The notes: generated from the sequence alone by a model not told the origin. A stretch of 64,000 nucleotides of DNA from Portulaca oleracea (GCA_029582165.1 CM055869.1:57547518-57611517); one strand, 5' to 3'; positions 11,454 to 24,580 are shown, counted from the first letter of the stretch. Translations and numbers: made by a program.

Positions 11454-11758
11454 ACAGAGAGCTCCAGCAACAACTCGAGCGAGAACGACAAGCTCGCGAG
11501 GAAGATAGGCGAAGAATGGAGCAAAGAATGGAGGAAAAGTTGCAGATAAAGTTGCAGGATCAAATGATGGAGATGCAACGCCGTTTGCAGCAACAAATGC
11601 ATACAGAATTCGAGCAACGGATGGCGGCAATGCAACGCGAAATGCAAATGCAATACCAGCAACACCAGCAACCACCGCCGCCACCTTATAATTGGCAAGC
11701 CCCCTTCTGTTACGGAACCAAACAGACGCCATTTTACCCCGTCATGGCGTCTGTTTAG
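11450..11758 (+). pseudogene. CACTA second-protein C-terminal coiled coil remnant
   Basis: 102 residues, highly charged in the first 75 (QQQLERERQAREEDRRRMEQ and following), rich in Gln, Glu, Arg and Met. This is a long coiled coil, followed by a Pro/Gln/Tyr-rich tail. Such coiled coils close the C terminus of plant Ptta/En/Spm-type proteins. It is joined almost directly to the TNP2 fragment, consistent with an internal deletion. It could instead be part of the same degenerate reading frame. Confidence 0.5.
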
Positions 11759-11940
11759 CAACCCAACAGACACCATTTTTCTCTATAAAATCACCATCCA
11801 GCTGAACATTTTTCCCTCCAATTCATTTCTCTTCCTTAAATTTCCCTCCTTCATCCATCAATTTTCTCTCTAAATTCCATATCCTTTCAATTCCCTCCAC
11901 CTCAAATCAATTCACTCCACTAATTAATAAAATTTACGAA

Positions 11941-11973
11941 GATTGAAGATTGAAGATTGAAGATTGAAGATTG
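11941..11973 (+). repeat. 7-bp tandem repeat GATTGAA, 4.7 copies
   Basis: Four full GATTGAA units plus GATTG, just before the AT-rich part (11975-12390) of the CACTA 3' non-coding region. Confidence 0.9.
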
Positions 11974-12394
11974 TAGTTATTTTTTGTATCTTATTAGTTA
12001 TAAACCTCAAAAACTCTGAAAATAGATATTTATTATAATTTGTTTTTGTAGTTTTTACACACATATATGTATATGAAATTGTACATTTTAAATTCCATAT
12101 AAACTGTATTTTTTTCCATTATTACAATTTAATTTGTACTATATATTATGTAAACTATATTTTTTCATTACTAATATATGTTTGTATTTTTTGGAGTTTT
12201 TATTAATGACGTATATAATTTGTTTTTGTATTTTTTATCATTATTAATCGTAATATTTTTCATTATTATTGAATTTTTTATTACAAATAATAATTAAATT
12301 TATAATTTTCTTTATTATATTTAGTACAATGAAATAAATATAAAAAACACATAATATTTCTGATTATGTTAATCGTAAATTTTTTTTTAATTTA

Positions 12395-12657
12395 TGTGGA
12401 GTTGGCGTCCGTTAAGCGCTTAATCAGACGCCAAATATAGCGTCTGTTTAACATTTAACAGACGCCACCTCAGCTGAAAAGCCGCCTCGTGAAAGCGGCA
12501 TCGGTCGATCATTGATAATGACGCGAAACATGGTGTCTGTTTTTAACAGACGCCAACGTCAGACGCCTTTTCAAAAAGGCGGAACAATATTTGGCGTCCG
12601 TTTAACCCCTTTCCAGACGCCATTTACAGACGCATTTAGAGTTAAATTCTACTAGTG
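12395..12657 (+). repeat. CACTA subterminal repeat block and terminal inverted repeat
   Basis: Contains about ten copies of TGGCGTCTGT or its complement ACAGACGCCA with small variants (for example near 12400, 12423, 12457, 12530, 12544, 12593, 12612). The closing TIR ends at 12657. The following ACA (12658-12660) would be the 3-bp target duplication. Confidence 0.8.
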
Positions 12658-14334
12658 ACACCTAAAATCTTTAAAAAATATTACAAGGTCAACCCCAATA
12701 TCAACGGCATATAGCTATTGTTGTCATTCAAAAATTTTGGATTTATGTGTAAAAATCATTGTCTTTTCATAGTACGTTAAGATCTTTAGTAATTCGTCTC
12801 TCTTTACCAACTTTATATAATTCCATTGAAATATTTTTTAAAAAAATATCAATTAATACATGTTTTATCTTATTTTATTTATAGGAGAGAAAAATTTATC
12901 GTGAACAATTGGCAACCTAAGTTCGATTATGGGTGGTACCTTTTATTTTCCGTTTGTTAATTAAAATTGTTAGCTGATAGGCCATATTTTTCATAAGAAA
13001 ATTTGATATTTATTCCCTATTTCGACAATAATAAGCTAGCTTGCTTACCCTTCATGTTTTTATTAAAAAAAACAAAAACAAGCAGGTCCATTTAAAGCCA
13101 GTGTGTCTAAACAATGCAAGACACGCTCAAACATCTCCCTTTACAAATTTGTTGTTGTAAAAAAAATCCATTAAAGGTGTGTTTAGTGCAAGTGAAAATC
13201 ATTTTCCATAAAAATGGTTTTTCTTGTAAAATGGTACGTTTCAGGAAAATAAGTTTTCAAATAATATTTTTACTGTTTGGTAGATATGTAGATGCATACC
13301 TTCCTTGGATTGGACGAGAGAGAAAAAGGAAGAGAAAGAAAGAGCACTGGATGACAGAGAAAGAATCGAATGAGAAATGATTGTTTCCACTAGAGATAGG
13401 AGCGGGCTTTAGGAATTTGGGCGGTAAGGAGTAATATGGACCCGAAAATTAGATTTTCTTTAGGTGGTTCCTAAGAAAATAGTCAACAAAGGGAAGGGGA
13501 AAAATTATTTTCATCAAAAAATTACTTCCCCTATTTTTTGGCCATCGAACACCTGAAAACGGGAAAATCAATTTCTGAAAAATGATTTTCCTCCTCACCA
13601 AACATACCTAGGAAATTGTGCGTCGACAAATCATGCTTATCACGGACAATTTATTACCTCCCCTCTCCAGTCTAATAAGCTTACTTATAATTACTCATGA
13701 AAATAGGAAAACCATTTTCTGAAAAATGATTTTTCTCCTCACAAATCACACCCTAAGTGGGAATTCTACGTTGATAAGTCATACTTGTCACAAACAATTT
13801 GATACTTTTTCTCTTCAGCCTATAAAACTTACTCGTAATTACCTCTAAGACAGAGATCCATCAAACAAATCAATTTAAGAAATGAACATGGGCAATGGGA
13901 GATAAGTTTTTGTTTTGGCATGGGAGACCAACCACATTGAAACCCAACAAAAAAGAAAGCAAAAAGAGAGTTACCCATTGGAGAAAAAGGTACAAATCAA
14001 CATGTGCAAAGCCTCTCAAGGAGGAAGCATTACAAATAAAAAGTTGGGGTGCAAGGACACCATGTTTTCTCTTTAGTCACTATCCTAATAGTAACACTAA
14101 CACCTGCCACATTATCCTCCATGAATTCTTAGTCTTCTGTGCCAATGATGATTGGTCATTTCTTTCAAGTTTGATTTGTTGTTTTCTACTACTATTACTT
14201 TCGGCTCTAGGTATTATTTTTGGATATTGCTAGGCTAGGAATGATACAGGATTGCTTTAGATTTTTGGGTGCTTTTTACTCTTACATTTTACTAGGTTTG
14301 TCTTTAGACTTTACCCATGAACATGTAGGTTTTA
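12658..14334. other. Intergenic, AT-rich, with one degenerate MITE
   Basis: No gene is supported. A MITE-like element occupies 13175-13609. Its right end and the following 140 bp are partly repeated at 13700-13850. The remaining reading frames have no family resemblance or codon signal. Confidence 0.6.
13175..13609. mobile_element. MITE-like element with AGGTGTGTTT termini
   Basis: The left end, AGGTGTGTTTAGTG followed by GAAAATCATTTTCC, pairs with the inverted right end near 13575-13609, which reads AGGTATGTTTGGTG on the other strand. About 26 of 33 positions agree by eye. The target duplication is unclear. Confidence 0.5.
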
Positions 14335-14865
14335 GGAGAATTGGATTATAATAATCTCAACTTTACAAATTGGATAGCGATAATCTCTACTTTCGGTTTG
14401 TATTCTGATGGTCCAAAAAAAATAAAATTGTATTATAGTTGTACCAAATCCACCTCCACATTCTTTTTATTTTTTTAATGCCTATCCCATATTGTTTTTT
14501 TCATTCCTGCCGCCAGAAAGGTAATGAAATGTAGTTGCTAAAATATTTTTAAATTATATTTTTTTAAACTCCGAGTAATTATTATGATTTTTTAAAAGGA
14601 ATAAAAGTGAAAAAATCGTAAAAATTTGAAGGAAAAAAATTGAAAATAATTGGGAGAAATGTCGTAAATTTGTTAAAAATCGTGGTAAAGTGTTATACTT
14701 AGTTTTGAATCAAACGCAACACAAAATCTATGATATTTAGGGTATACTCTTGATAATGTCCCACTACAATACAATTTTTTGTTTTGGCAACCAGAATACA
14801 AACCGGAAATAGGGATTATCGCTGTCCAATTTGTAAAAGTTGAGATTATTATAATCCAATCTTCC
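14335..14865. mobile_element. Mutator-type MITE with ~75-bp terminal inverted repeats
   Basis: The left arm 14335-14417 and right arm 14783-14865 are inverted copies at about 90% identity, including GGATTATAATAATCTCAAC and the following 55 bp. Flanks TAGGTTTTA (14326-14334) and TGGGTTTTA (14866-14874) form a 9-bp target duplication with one mismatch, as Mutator elements leave. It has no coding capacity. Confidence 0.8.
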
Positions 14866-16700
14866 TGGGTTTTATGTTAGGTTATTTAGGTGAAAAAAAG
14901 TATGATCCTTGTAAAGGACACAACACTTTTGTCCTCAACCACACATTCTAATAATTTGAAGTTAGTGGATGAAGAAAACATTGCGTCCTCTCACAGTCTC
15001 ACTCTCTTTTAGCCTAGAGTTCTACTGAATTAAATCATAGCCCAACCAAAGGGACAAGGTTAACTTAAAAGTGTGTTTTATTATTAGTGTGTAATTTTGT
15101 CATATGTGTGTGTATTAGTTTGTTTGGGAAATATACAAGTATGTTTTGTCCTTTCAAATGGACATTGGACAATACAGAGTCTCTGTTTAGTTAGTGATCT
15201 AAAGTTGTTACTACCTCCATCTCTTATTTAGGATGCTTGTAGTCGATCTTTATAAACTTTAATCAATATACCATGTTTAAAAATATAAAGTTAACTACAT
15301 TAATTTAGTCGTGGAAATATTTCTATATGCAAATATTAATGTAGTTTCTAAAGCCCACGAAACCTCCCTATCCCCTATCTCATTTAAACTATCATCTATC
15401 AACCTTTTACGGTAGCAATCTCATACAATATTTTACCAAAAATTATAACATTATATTTTTATTGCATTCATATATTTGCAAAATAATGGTCAATTTTCAA
15501 CATTTAAATAACACCAATCTCAAAAGGTCAAACCCCTTGATAAGATGGGGAAAATGGAATCTTTTCCACTTTTTTTTGTACTTTTTAATGATTCAAGAAA
15601 GACAATAAAAATACCACATACTCCCAGGCATAGGAAAGAGTAGCTGAAGCAAAGCCTGTTACTTAATCCCACCAAAAATTTGCAGCAACTGAAGCAAAGC
15701 CACTTTTTTTTTTTAATTTCAAAGCCTCTGTAAATTAATCCTACGAAAAGTTTGACTGAGACCTGCAAAGGCGCGCAATACAGTATAATGCATGCTCTCA
15801 TCATTTACTATTGCTCCTGTGATTCTGTCCAAGAATTAGCGCTCAAAATCTATCCATTTCAAAATTCAGACCAGAAATTGATCTCCGGACCCATTTTTTC
15901 AAGTCAGATAGATCATATCGGACATTTTGGCAAAGCTAAATTCAGACTAAAATCGTGTTCGGACAATAGACAAGGACAAATATTGTGTGTACGATTTGGT
16001 CAATGTCAAAATCAAATTCGGAACAAACTGAATTTTTTTCAGGTCAGACAAATTCAAATATTTGGATCAGACAAAACTTTGACACCAAACCCACCACTAC
16101 TAAGAATCAATAGGAAGTGAAAACCAGCCTTCACCCCTGCTCATATGGAGCCAGATATAATCACTCATGGGTAAGCCAAAAAAAAAAAAAGACGCTTATT
16201 TCTATTAGAATACCGAAACCACCAATTCAGCTATATCGGGGAGGTAACGAACAAATCCGAACAAGGAAATAGCATGTATATCGAACATTCTTTCATGGGC
16301 AATCGTCCTCAAAAGAAATCGGAAATGGAAAAAAGGGGGGGGGGGAGGGGGGAATAGAATCTATATATGCGACTTGATCCGTACTTTCAAAATTTATGCC
16401 AATCCGACCAAACTATACTATTGAGTTTCTGATACCAATTCGAGTGGGGTTGTGCTTCTGAACTGTATGCAGTAGTAGTATGTACTTGTTTCCGCTTTGA
16501 CATGGCCAACCAAAAAGAAGACTCATCATATCCATTCACAAGCAAAACCTTATTATTTTGACCCAAGTTCTCTAACTCGATAATCTGCCATTTCCCGAGG
16601 GAGGAAAATTAACCAACCAGCAAAACAACAAAACATCGGACGAGGCAACCTTGGACGAAATTCAATTTCTTGACAGACAGTTCAGTGTGCTCCATTCACG
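14866..16700. other. Intergenic, no supported gene
   Basis: Contains a degenerate Stowaway-like left end near 15208, a poly-G run at 16335-16345, and a 260-bp stretch (about 15842-16100) related to other GGTCGGACAAA-type repeats at 49390, 52830 and 63850. From about 16700 the sequence may be the 3' UTR of the minus-strand gene that follows. Confidence 0.5.
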
Positions 16701-17178
16701 ACACATCTGCCAGACAAAACAGATGAAGAAACACAGAATCAGATACATATATATAAGAAGTTTATGACAAATATCATCTCATACAGGCATCATGTCTCAC
16801 ATTAGTTGCTTTTAATTGTGACATCCTTTTTGACCTATAAAATTTGAAAACAAACAATCAAATTATGGTAATGTTCCTCAATATTTGACCTTGTAGGTGA
16901 TGGCACATCATCATAAGTGATGAGAGGATGGCAAATATTGCACATCATGAAATGCAAGAGGAAGATCTCATACATCCTTAGCAAGCAAGGTCCATGGAAG
17001 ACAAAGTTACCCTAATCGTTTCATCGCCAAGAGATAATTTGATTGTATTTTCTTGCATTAACGATACGAAATGGACCACCCCCCGAATACGTGACTACAC
17101 ATGGTAATTAGAAAGCATAAGGGGATTGGAGAAGAAGTTAGGAAGAACCTGTACATGATGTTGGCAACATTTGAACCT

Positions 17179-20100
17179 TCAACTGGTAAGGAGGACCTTT
17201 TGAGGATCAAGCTGGCCACTGCAGTAACTGGATGGAACAGCTGATAGCTCTTGCCTACCTCTCCACTCCTCACCAGGCTTCAGCGTTATGGCTTTTTCGA
17301 TTGCAGCAGGCTCCACACATAACATGTGTTTGTATTCATCATCTCCAAAATCAGGTAGAGCTTTAGCTTTCTTGTCCCATGGGTTCCACACCACTACAAA
17401 GAAAATGCAACGTCATTTAATGTGGAAAAATGACTCGTTATCTGACCAATCAACAGAGATTGCTTTAAATTACAGGCAAGGCCGCATGGATTAACAATTT
17501 CGACAGATTATTTGCTTGAATTTAGAGGGACAGTAAGACAATGATATGTAAGCAGGTCAAAGACTGAAAAGCCAGAGGGAAAGGAGACTATTCACTCAAT
17601 CCCACTCTATGGACAGTATGACTTAGCTAATGTCACTGAAGAACAAAATGTGCATAAAGTTGTTCAATCCTTCAAGAATTCTCCTCAGCAGCAGACTACT
17701 TGCCAGAATGCATTCAAGAGTTGTCAGTTTCAAATGATAAATCTAATCATTAGACTCAGCTAATCTCACATACTATTCTGGTTTGCTGGTGGTAATCAGG
17801 TCATTACTTTCTTTAAATGTATGTGTAAGTTTTTTGGCCAAGCAATGATATTGTGCCTTCATTTTCATCAAATGGTCCATAAACTAGAAAAGCAGGTACT
17901 CCTCCAAACACAACAACAGAAATAACAATAAATAGGTTGTTGATACTCCTCCAAACACAACAAAGGCAGTAAACAGGTTGTTTATGCCCTGCCCTTGATC
18001 AATTTAAGGGTTGCTGAGGTAGCAATAAAACTAATATTCAACAATATCAACAAAAGACTTGCAAAAAGTTACTGCAAAGCAGAGAAGCACAACTACTCTG
18101 TACGAGGATAATGGTAGTTAACTCATGTGATTAAATCATAAGAATGACTTAGTTTAACTACATAGAAGCTTAAGTTGAAACTATTTGAAGACAATCTTAC
18201 CAGCATCAGGAAGTCCATCTTTGCGAATTACAAATGTCCTTTTCCTTTCATGATCCAGGATTGCTATCTTAGTTGGTGTGCTAAGATATACCTTGTCCAC
18301 CTGTTTTACCAGAGAACAATTGTAATTCAAGAAACTATAGCAGAAATGGCACACAAGGCTAAACGGACTGGCGGAAACTTACTTCTCCTTCAAATGTAAT
18401 TGCATCCCCTTGCTCAGTAAATCGTTCCTTGTTCTTCAGGTTGTCAAGGTAATCCAGAGTCTCCAATCCCTCCACCCGCACTTCACTGTATAAGAAACGA
18501 TTATACTCAACAAAGAAATCCTGTAATGAAAACCTTGCAAAACTAGCATAAACCTCCACCCCTTTCTTTTCCTATGAGCCATGGTGATTGGTGAGAGTTC
18601 AGCAGTAGTAGTAGCACTATACAAACCACTATGACCAACCAGTCGACCACAGAAAACCAAAACTGTACAGAATTAGGGATAAGATTAAATACCTGATATC
18701 CGAAACCGAGAAATAGTTGTGATAAGCAAATGTAAAGCTGAAGGGTTTTGTATCAGTGTTTCTAACACGTGATGTCAGCATCAGATCTCCTCCCGGTCCC
18801 AAAGTTACTCGCAGACGGAACTCAAAACTACAAAAATAACAGTAGTTTTCATTTAAAGACCACGACATACTTTAAAACAGAGAAGGAATAAATAAATCAA
18901 TTAGAAGCATGAAAAAGGATTTGGAAATTAGAACATGCAATTCAAACGAAAAATTGCACCTGTGAGGCCAGATTTTTAAATCGTCGTCAGTGGGCTTAAG
19001 CAGCAAATCAACATGAACCCTGTTCGGGGAATTTGTTGGAAAAGGTGGTGGATCAGGGTCAACGGCCCAGACCCTATTTCTGGCAAATCCATGCGCCTCA
19101 AGAGATCCATGATTGCTGAACTGCATATATGGTTCAGGTCATACCATAACAGAGGCAGAAGATAACTGGATGTTGTGAGGGACAAAATAAGTACATACCT
19201 GAGGAAAACAAATTGGTATCCCTCCACGGATAGCTTTGGGGGGCTTGAAGATAGCCTGAACAGCATTGAAAAAATCAACAAAGGCAAATCACAGGAGATA
19301 CCTCAAATTGAAGTTATTCAAACCACAAATTTTTGCATCCAGCAAGAAATATATCTTCCCTAGACCTGAAATTTACAAATCACAGGATATAGCCATGGGC
19401 TCTTCTCAATAAAATACGCAGACATAACATACCCATCACAAGTCACAACTGCCTCCAGATACTCCACCGAGCTAAGATAGCACTAAAGAGTAAAGACATC
19501 AAATCAATGGCATGTGAAAATTCCAGGCAACACACTCACACAGTAGATTAACAAATGAAAATTAACTGATAAGTTTATTACTTACAACATCTAGTGAAAA
19601 TGCTAAAGCATAATTCAGATTTATATCTCTATTAACCAATGATAAGGTTGCAATTGCATACATCATGTAGTTGCTACAAATGTCATACTAGTAAGGAAAG
19701 TAGGAAACCAAGAAAAAACTTGAATCTCTTGAAAGAACCTATATGTAATATAAGAATTCATAAGCACTCTCAAAAATCACTTCGGTGAGAATGAGGCAAC
19801 CATATGGATCACAATAAAAGACCATGGTTCGGCCATCATGCGAGAATTAAGTTCCACGTAATTGAGCACTCTCAAAAAAATTCACACTTTAGTGAGAATG
19901 GGGCTATCGTAACTGTACTACACTAAAAAGACCATGGATCATACATGACATCAAACTTAAGTCCTCTAATTTAGCCTAATGGAATGACCCACAGTACAGC
20001 TATTGCTCAAAGCAGGAAAGAAATCAAGAAATATGAATGCTTATCTATTGTAAGATGCCCCAAGATGAATGGAAAATCACTGGTAGCTTCACAAATTACA

Positions 20101-23100
20101 ACATTCGGTGAAATTTGGCTTCTTACTTTCTATGTATCAATGGCATGGTTGCATACAACTTCTTGTGTTATTAATCATATACTAGGTTATGTAGGAAGTC
20201 AAGGAAGAGCTTGCATATCTTGGAATAATTGATGTAATAAAAATAAGTACTCATTGAGCAATCTCAACGGTATACTTTTGTGAGAATGGGTCATTAATTG
20301 CACCGTACATCCAGACCAAGGATGACCCATCTCATGGAGCTTATGGACAGATTTCACAACACAGGAACTGCTCAGAGGAAATCTTAATGTTCCTCATCAC
20401 AGTGATGGGGTGACCTAGGTGCTCCAAGGTGACCAAGAACTTAAAGTTCTTTACAACCCAAAAGGTTCGCATAGAAGTTTATAATCCTTTGAAAAAAGCA
20501 CTTGCTCAGTTGATCTTAGTAATGATACCTCTAGCTCGTGGTCATCAAATTGGCACAATACGATATTTAAGTATATAAGGCATAATCCAAGGTTCAAATG
20601 AAAAAGTATAGTCATCAAAAAAGTGAGGCTCAAGCATGGCTACAGCTCATCTATGTTAACCAGCAATTTCTACTCTATTAAATTATTCCAAACATGAACA
20701 GTGCTCATTTGTTCATGTGCACATATATCTCTTCATGATAATTAGCGGTTTGATAAAAGTATATTCATGATCACTACACAAGTTGAATCTGCTTTGTCAA
20801 TTTCAACATGAAAAAACTTTGAAGGAAATTATTACAACTAAATGAACTGTACAACAATACCGCCAGGCCGTGTAGAGCTCTTTATTGGATGAGAAATAGC
20901 TACAAGAAAAAGAAATATTTGCAAGCTTGCTGGTTGGCGAACAAGTACAAGCAAAACTAACCAATGGAAATAATAAAGATCTGGGCTTCAATGATATTGG
21001 AGCTCACTTATAGCTCAATCAAGCTCAAGCTCGACCAAACAAAACAGTCCCCACAATGAAGTTATACAAAGATAATTTTTTGTTCTTTGATAGAAAAAAT
21101 ACACACGTACATGCATACGCACAAACACAGACGCACACACATACAAACATAATAATGATGTTGGTGATGGTGATGGTGATGATGATGAAGATGATGATGA
21201 ACAGGGGAGATGCTTAGAAAGCATACTACACTATGTAATTCCGAAGTATACAGATGAATTTATTATAGCCCTATAACATTAAACCATAACATTACCATCA
21301 TATTTTTGTTTCAGGAAATCTTTTTCTCTCCCGGTCAAGCTTTTCAGTGGATCACAAAACAGTACCATTAAACACTCAACCAAAGTGTTCATATATGACA
21401 ATACCAATATGTTTGTCATTTCCCATTCATGCCCCCTTTAGGGCAGACCACACTGCCTATACTTGAGCAGTTGAGCTCCCCGCTGATCGAAGTTTATTTA
21501 ATGTAATCTTAAGTATAATACTTGGGTTGTGCCCAAATTGAAGCAAATATCCCCCATACTCTACTCCAAGACTCTTCTACCACCAACACAACACCCCCCC
21601 CCCCCAACAAAAAAAAAACACACAAAAATATTTTTAAAAAAAAGGGAAATGTCAACCTATCCATCTCTCTTGACATCCTACATTCTTTGTAGTCAACCTT
21701 TTTCACTAATCTAAAATAGAAGAGTAGTGTCAGAAAGCAGTGACCCGATATTTACTCTTAAGTTTAGTACTCAATGCAAACCTATAATTCTGAAAATCTA
21801 GTTGTTTTGCTCCCAACATTGTTCTTTAGAACTTATAGAAGGTATGATAAATGACTCACTAAACTGTCTATATTTCTTTGTTGCTAGTGGTAGCAATTCA
21901 CTGTAATCAAGAGTCCATTCGAAACAGCCTTATTCCAACTCATTTGTATGGATAAGGTCACTTCAATCTGACAACAGCACCGCAACCACAAGTGTGAGTG
22001 TGATGCTTGGATTATTGTTAAATTCAGTAAGTCTTCATTACTTCCTCCCCCCCCCCCACCCCCCTTGTCCAACTGTCCATTACAAAGCAGACCATGCTCT
22101 GCTATAGTTCAAGTCACAACCACAGGATCCAGGGGATATAAACAAAGGGAAAAATAAGCATCTATAACTACATTCAAATACAACATATACATACAAATAC
22201 AATGTAGTAATAGCTGCAATAGACATCTTTTTTGTGAGTACACAAGAAACTATCTCACCTTACTGCTTACAAAGAGCAACTCCTCTCCAAGGTCGTTCTT
22301 CCAAGAAGTCACATGAGCCCCATACAGGTAAACCTTCACCAAGAAGATAATAATAGAAATTATGAAGAGAATAAAAGCATGCATGGACAAAATGTCTCAA
22401 ACAGAACTACATAAGTATGACCATCCAAAAATGAATGGCATAACCAGAAAACCAGAAAGCAAAACAACTGTTCTCGAGGTCAGCAGCATATACAATTCAT
22501 CTAAACCAGAATACAGAATTAGCATTAAAGGTTTTGCAAATGCACTGGTACTAGAACATAGGAAAAGATATGCTCATCAGTTACCAAATCAAAGAAATAA
22601 AATTGAATTTGATATAGGCATGGTGTATATTTGACTGTGTCACATCCATTAGTGAATCCAATCTGGGATGGGTCAACCCAGCAGTTTTTAGAATTTGAAA
22701 GCTCCTCCAGAATTCTGAACTCCAGACCAAAAGTTAAGGTCCCATACAAATTTTAGGATTCTTTAACCTGTCTACGCAACTTGGCACATAATGGCATGGT
22801 CATTTATCCTTAATACTTTTCTCTATTCAATCTTCCAGAGATCATCTACAAACAACAGACCTGCTTCGTACACTTTCAAGATTTCTCTATAGAGATCTAG
22901 TAAAACAAAGGACATTAGTCAAAATGAACATAGCAAACATAACTCATACAGAAGCCCAAAAAAGAACCGTAAAGATTCATCAAGCACTAAGGTCCAACAG
23001 CCATATCAACCTCTCAACGTGACTTCCTCATCTGCAACCTCCAGAAATAAAAGCAAATACAAAGCAGAACTAAAACCCAAGAACTCCACTGAATTAGAAA

Positions 23101-24318
23101 CATTCTTCAGCAAAACCTTATTAGACACTAAAATTATGAATGCCTGCCCTTAAAATGTCTTCTAAATCACAGCCTACTGTAATGAAATTCTGCACTTCTA
23201 TCAGATGATCTCAGAGTCAGCTGATTGATACTTACATTGCTCAGAATCTGATCATACTGACACATATAACAATATTGATCCACCATAGTCCATCGGAACA
23301 CAATATGTTACATCCTAAAACCACCTAAATGTTTAACAAGACTGGCATACACACTCTATTTACACAGCCACATGAGATTACCTTGAAGTTCGAACCTAGA
23401 AATCATTAAAATCCAGTGAAAAACACTAACTGTAACAGATTCTTTAAGGCACACAACACTGCATTCTCTAACACACAACAGCTTGTTAAGAGCAAACATT
23501 GCATCGCAACTAGATTTCAAGAATTTGGCAATAACCACTCCATTGTGATTACACACTAAATTTATGAGCGTGTGCCCTTAGGATGTCTTCCACTTCGTAG
23601 TCTAGTATAACAAATTCCTGCACTCCTATCAAATTATCTCAGAGTCAACTAATACTTATATTGCTCAGAATCTGATCATACTGACACACTTATCAATATT
23701 CATCGACCTGATACGTTACATCCTAAAACCACCTACATGTTTAACAAAAGTGCATACACAGTCTATTCACATGGACACATGAGATTACCTTGAAATTTGA
23801 ACCAAGAAATCATTAAAATCCAGTGTTTCATACTGCCAGTAACAGATTCTTGAAGGCACGCAACACTGCATTCTCTAACACACAACTGCTTGCTAACAAT
23901 TTCACCGTCATTAATAACCACTCCATCGTGATCCATCGACAGCTACTGCTACTGTACTCACAATTCACCTAAGAATCAACTAGAACCTTCTAGAAACAAA
24001 CCAGAACATCATACGTAACCTTTCCACACGAATTCAAATCCGCTATCACCAATCGCCACATTTTGATCCATCACAGATTAAAATTCCACACGAAATCACC
24101 ATCGAAAATGCCGCAAAAGACTCCATACGAGATCAAGAAACATCAAGAACCGAGCAGATCAAATCAAACAAAAAATCGCGAAAAAGAAAACACACATCAT
24201 CCACCGCAAAACGCACGCAAACAATCAGATCATCAAAATGCGCGACTCAAATCCGCGAAAACATCGAAGAATCATCCAATCGTGAAACGAATCGAAATCG
24301 AACAAACACAAACACAAT

Positions 24319-24364
<46 letters not shown>

Positions 24365-24467
24365 CGGCGGAGCAACCGCGATGACCACGGAGAACAGCCT
24401 TGTCGAGGCCATTGATGCCCTTGATGAACTCCACAGGATTCGGAGGTTCGCTTGCAGAAGACGCCAT
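17179..24467 (-). CDS. Glucose-6-phosphate 1-epimerase (aldose-1-epimerase family), 8 coding exons
   Basis: Interconverts alpha and beta anomers of glucose 6-phosphate. Coding exons on the minus strand: 24467-24363, 22333-22259, 19255-19199, 19120-18960, 18827-18693, 18485-18383, 18300-18201, 17393-17179, giving 316 residues, the usual length for the plant family. All phases join cleanly. Visible landmarks are HGFARNRVW (89-97, catalytic-site His), FAYHNYFSVSDI (166-177, second conserved His), WNPWDKKAKALPDFGDDEY (248-266) and MLCVEPA with the likely catalytic Glu at 273. No signal peptide or transit peptide is obvious, so cytosolic location is the simplest reading. Introns 1 (2.0 kb) and 2 (3.0 kb) are large and repeat-bearing. 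The exon 1 donor is GTCTCT inside a CT microsatellite, which is weak. Close agreement with Arabidopsis orthologues is from memory. Confidence 0.92.
23130..23925. repeat. Imperfect tandem duplication in epimerase intron 1
   Basis: About 370 bp starting near 23133 recurs from about 23565. Shared phrases include CTCAGAATCTGATCATACTG, TACATCCTAAAACCACC and ACACTGCATTCTCTAACACA in the same order. Identity is roughly 80-85% by eye, with small indels. Confidence 0.8.
24320..24361. repeat. GA/CT microsatellite at the exon 1 splice donor
   Basis: An uninterrupted AG repeat of about 36 bp ends two bases into the intron 1 donor, so the intron begins GT followed by CTCTCT on the coding strand. Slippage would alter spacing behind the donor. 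Confidence 0.9.
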
Positions 24468-24481
24468 GGCTATCCTCCTCC

Positions 24482-24526
24482 TACTCTCTCTCTCTCTGTG
24501 TAAGTTTGTGTGTGTGAGTGTGAGAG

Positions 24527-24562
<36 letters not shown>

Positions 24563-24580
24563 AAGACTTTCTCTCTCTAG
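24482..24580. repeat. CT/GA tracts in the 5' leader of the epimerase gene
   Basis: Two CT tracts (about 24484-24500 and 24529-24560) lie just upstream of the start codon on the minus strand. GA-rich leaders are common targets of plant GAGA-binding BPC factors; that role is inference. Confidence 0.75.

Larger units (their letters stand above)
10639..12657 (+). mobile_element. CACTA (En/Spm) element, 3' portion, internally deleted
   Basis: It ends at 12657 with the reverse complement of CACTAGTAGAATTTAACTC, the diagnostic CACTA terminus. The last 260 bp are filled with TGGCGTCTGTT-like motifs in both orientations, as expected for subterminal transposase sites. Coding remnants lie at 10642-11450 and 11450-11758. 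The 5' end is not present because the Gypsy-type element begins at 10638; the missing half is expected left of the window. Confidence 0.85.

Noticed and set aside
13895..14233. 112-codon plus-strand frame with a hydrophobic C terminus
   Set aside because: No recognisable family, intergenic composition, flanked by MITEs.
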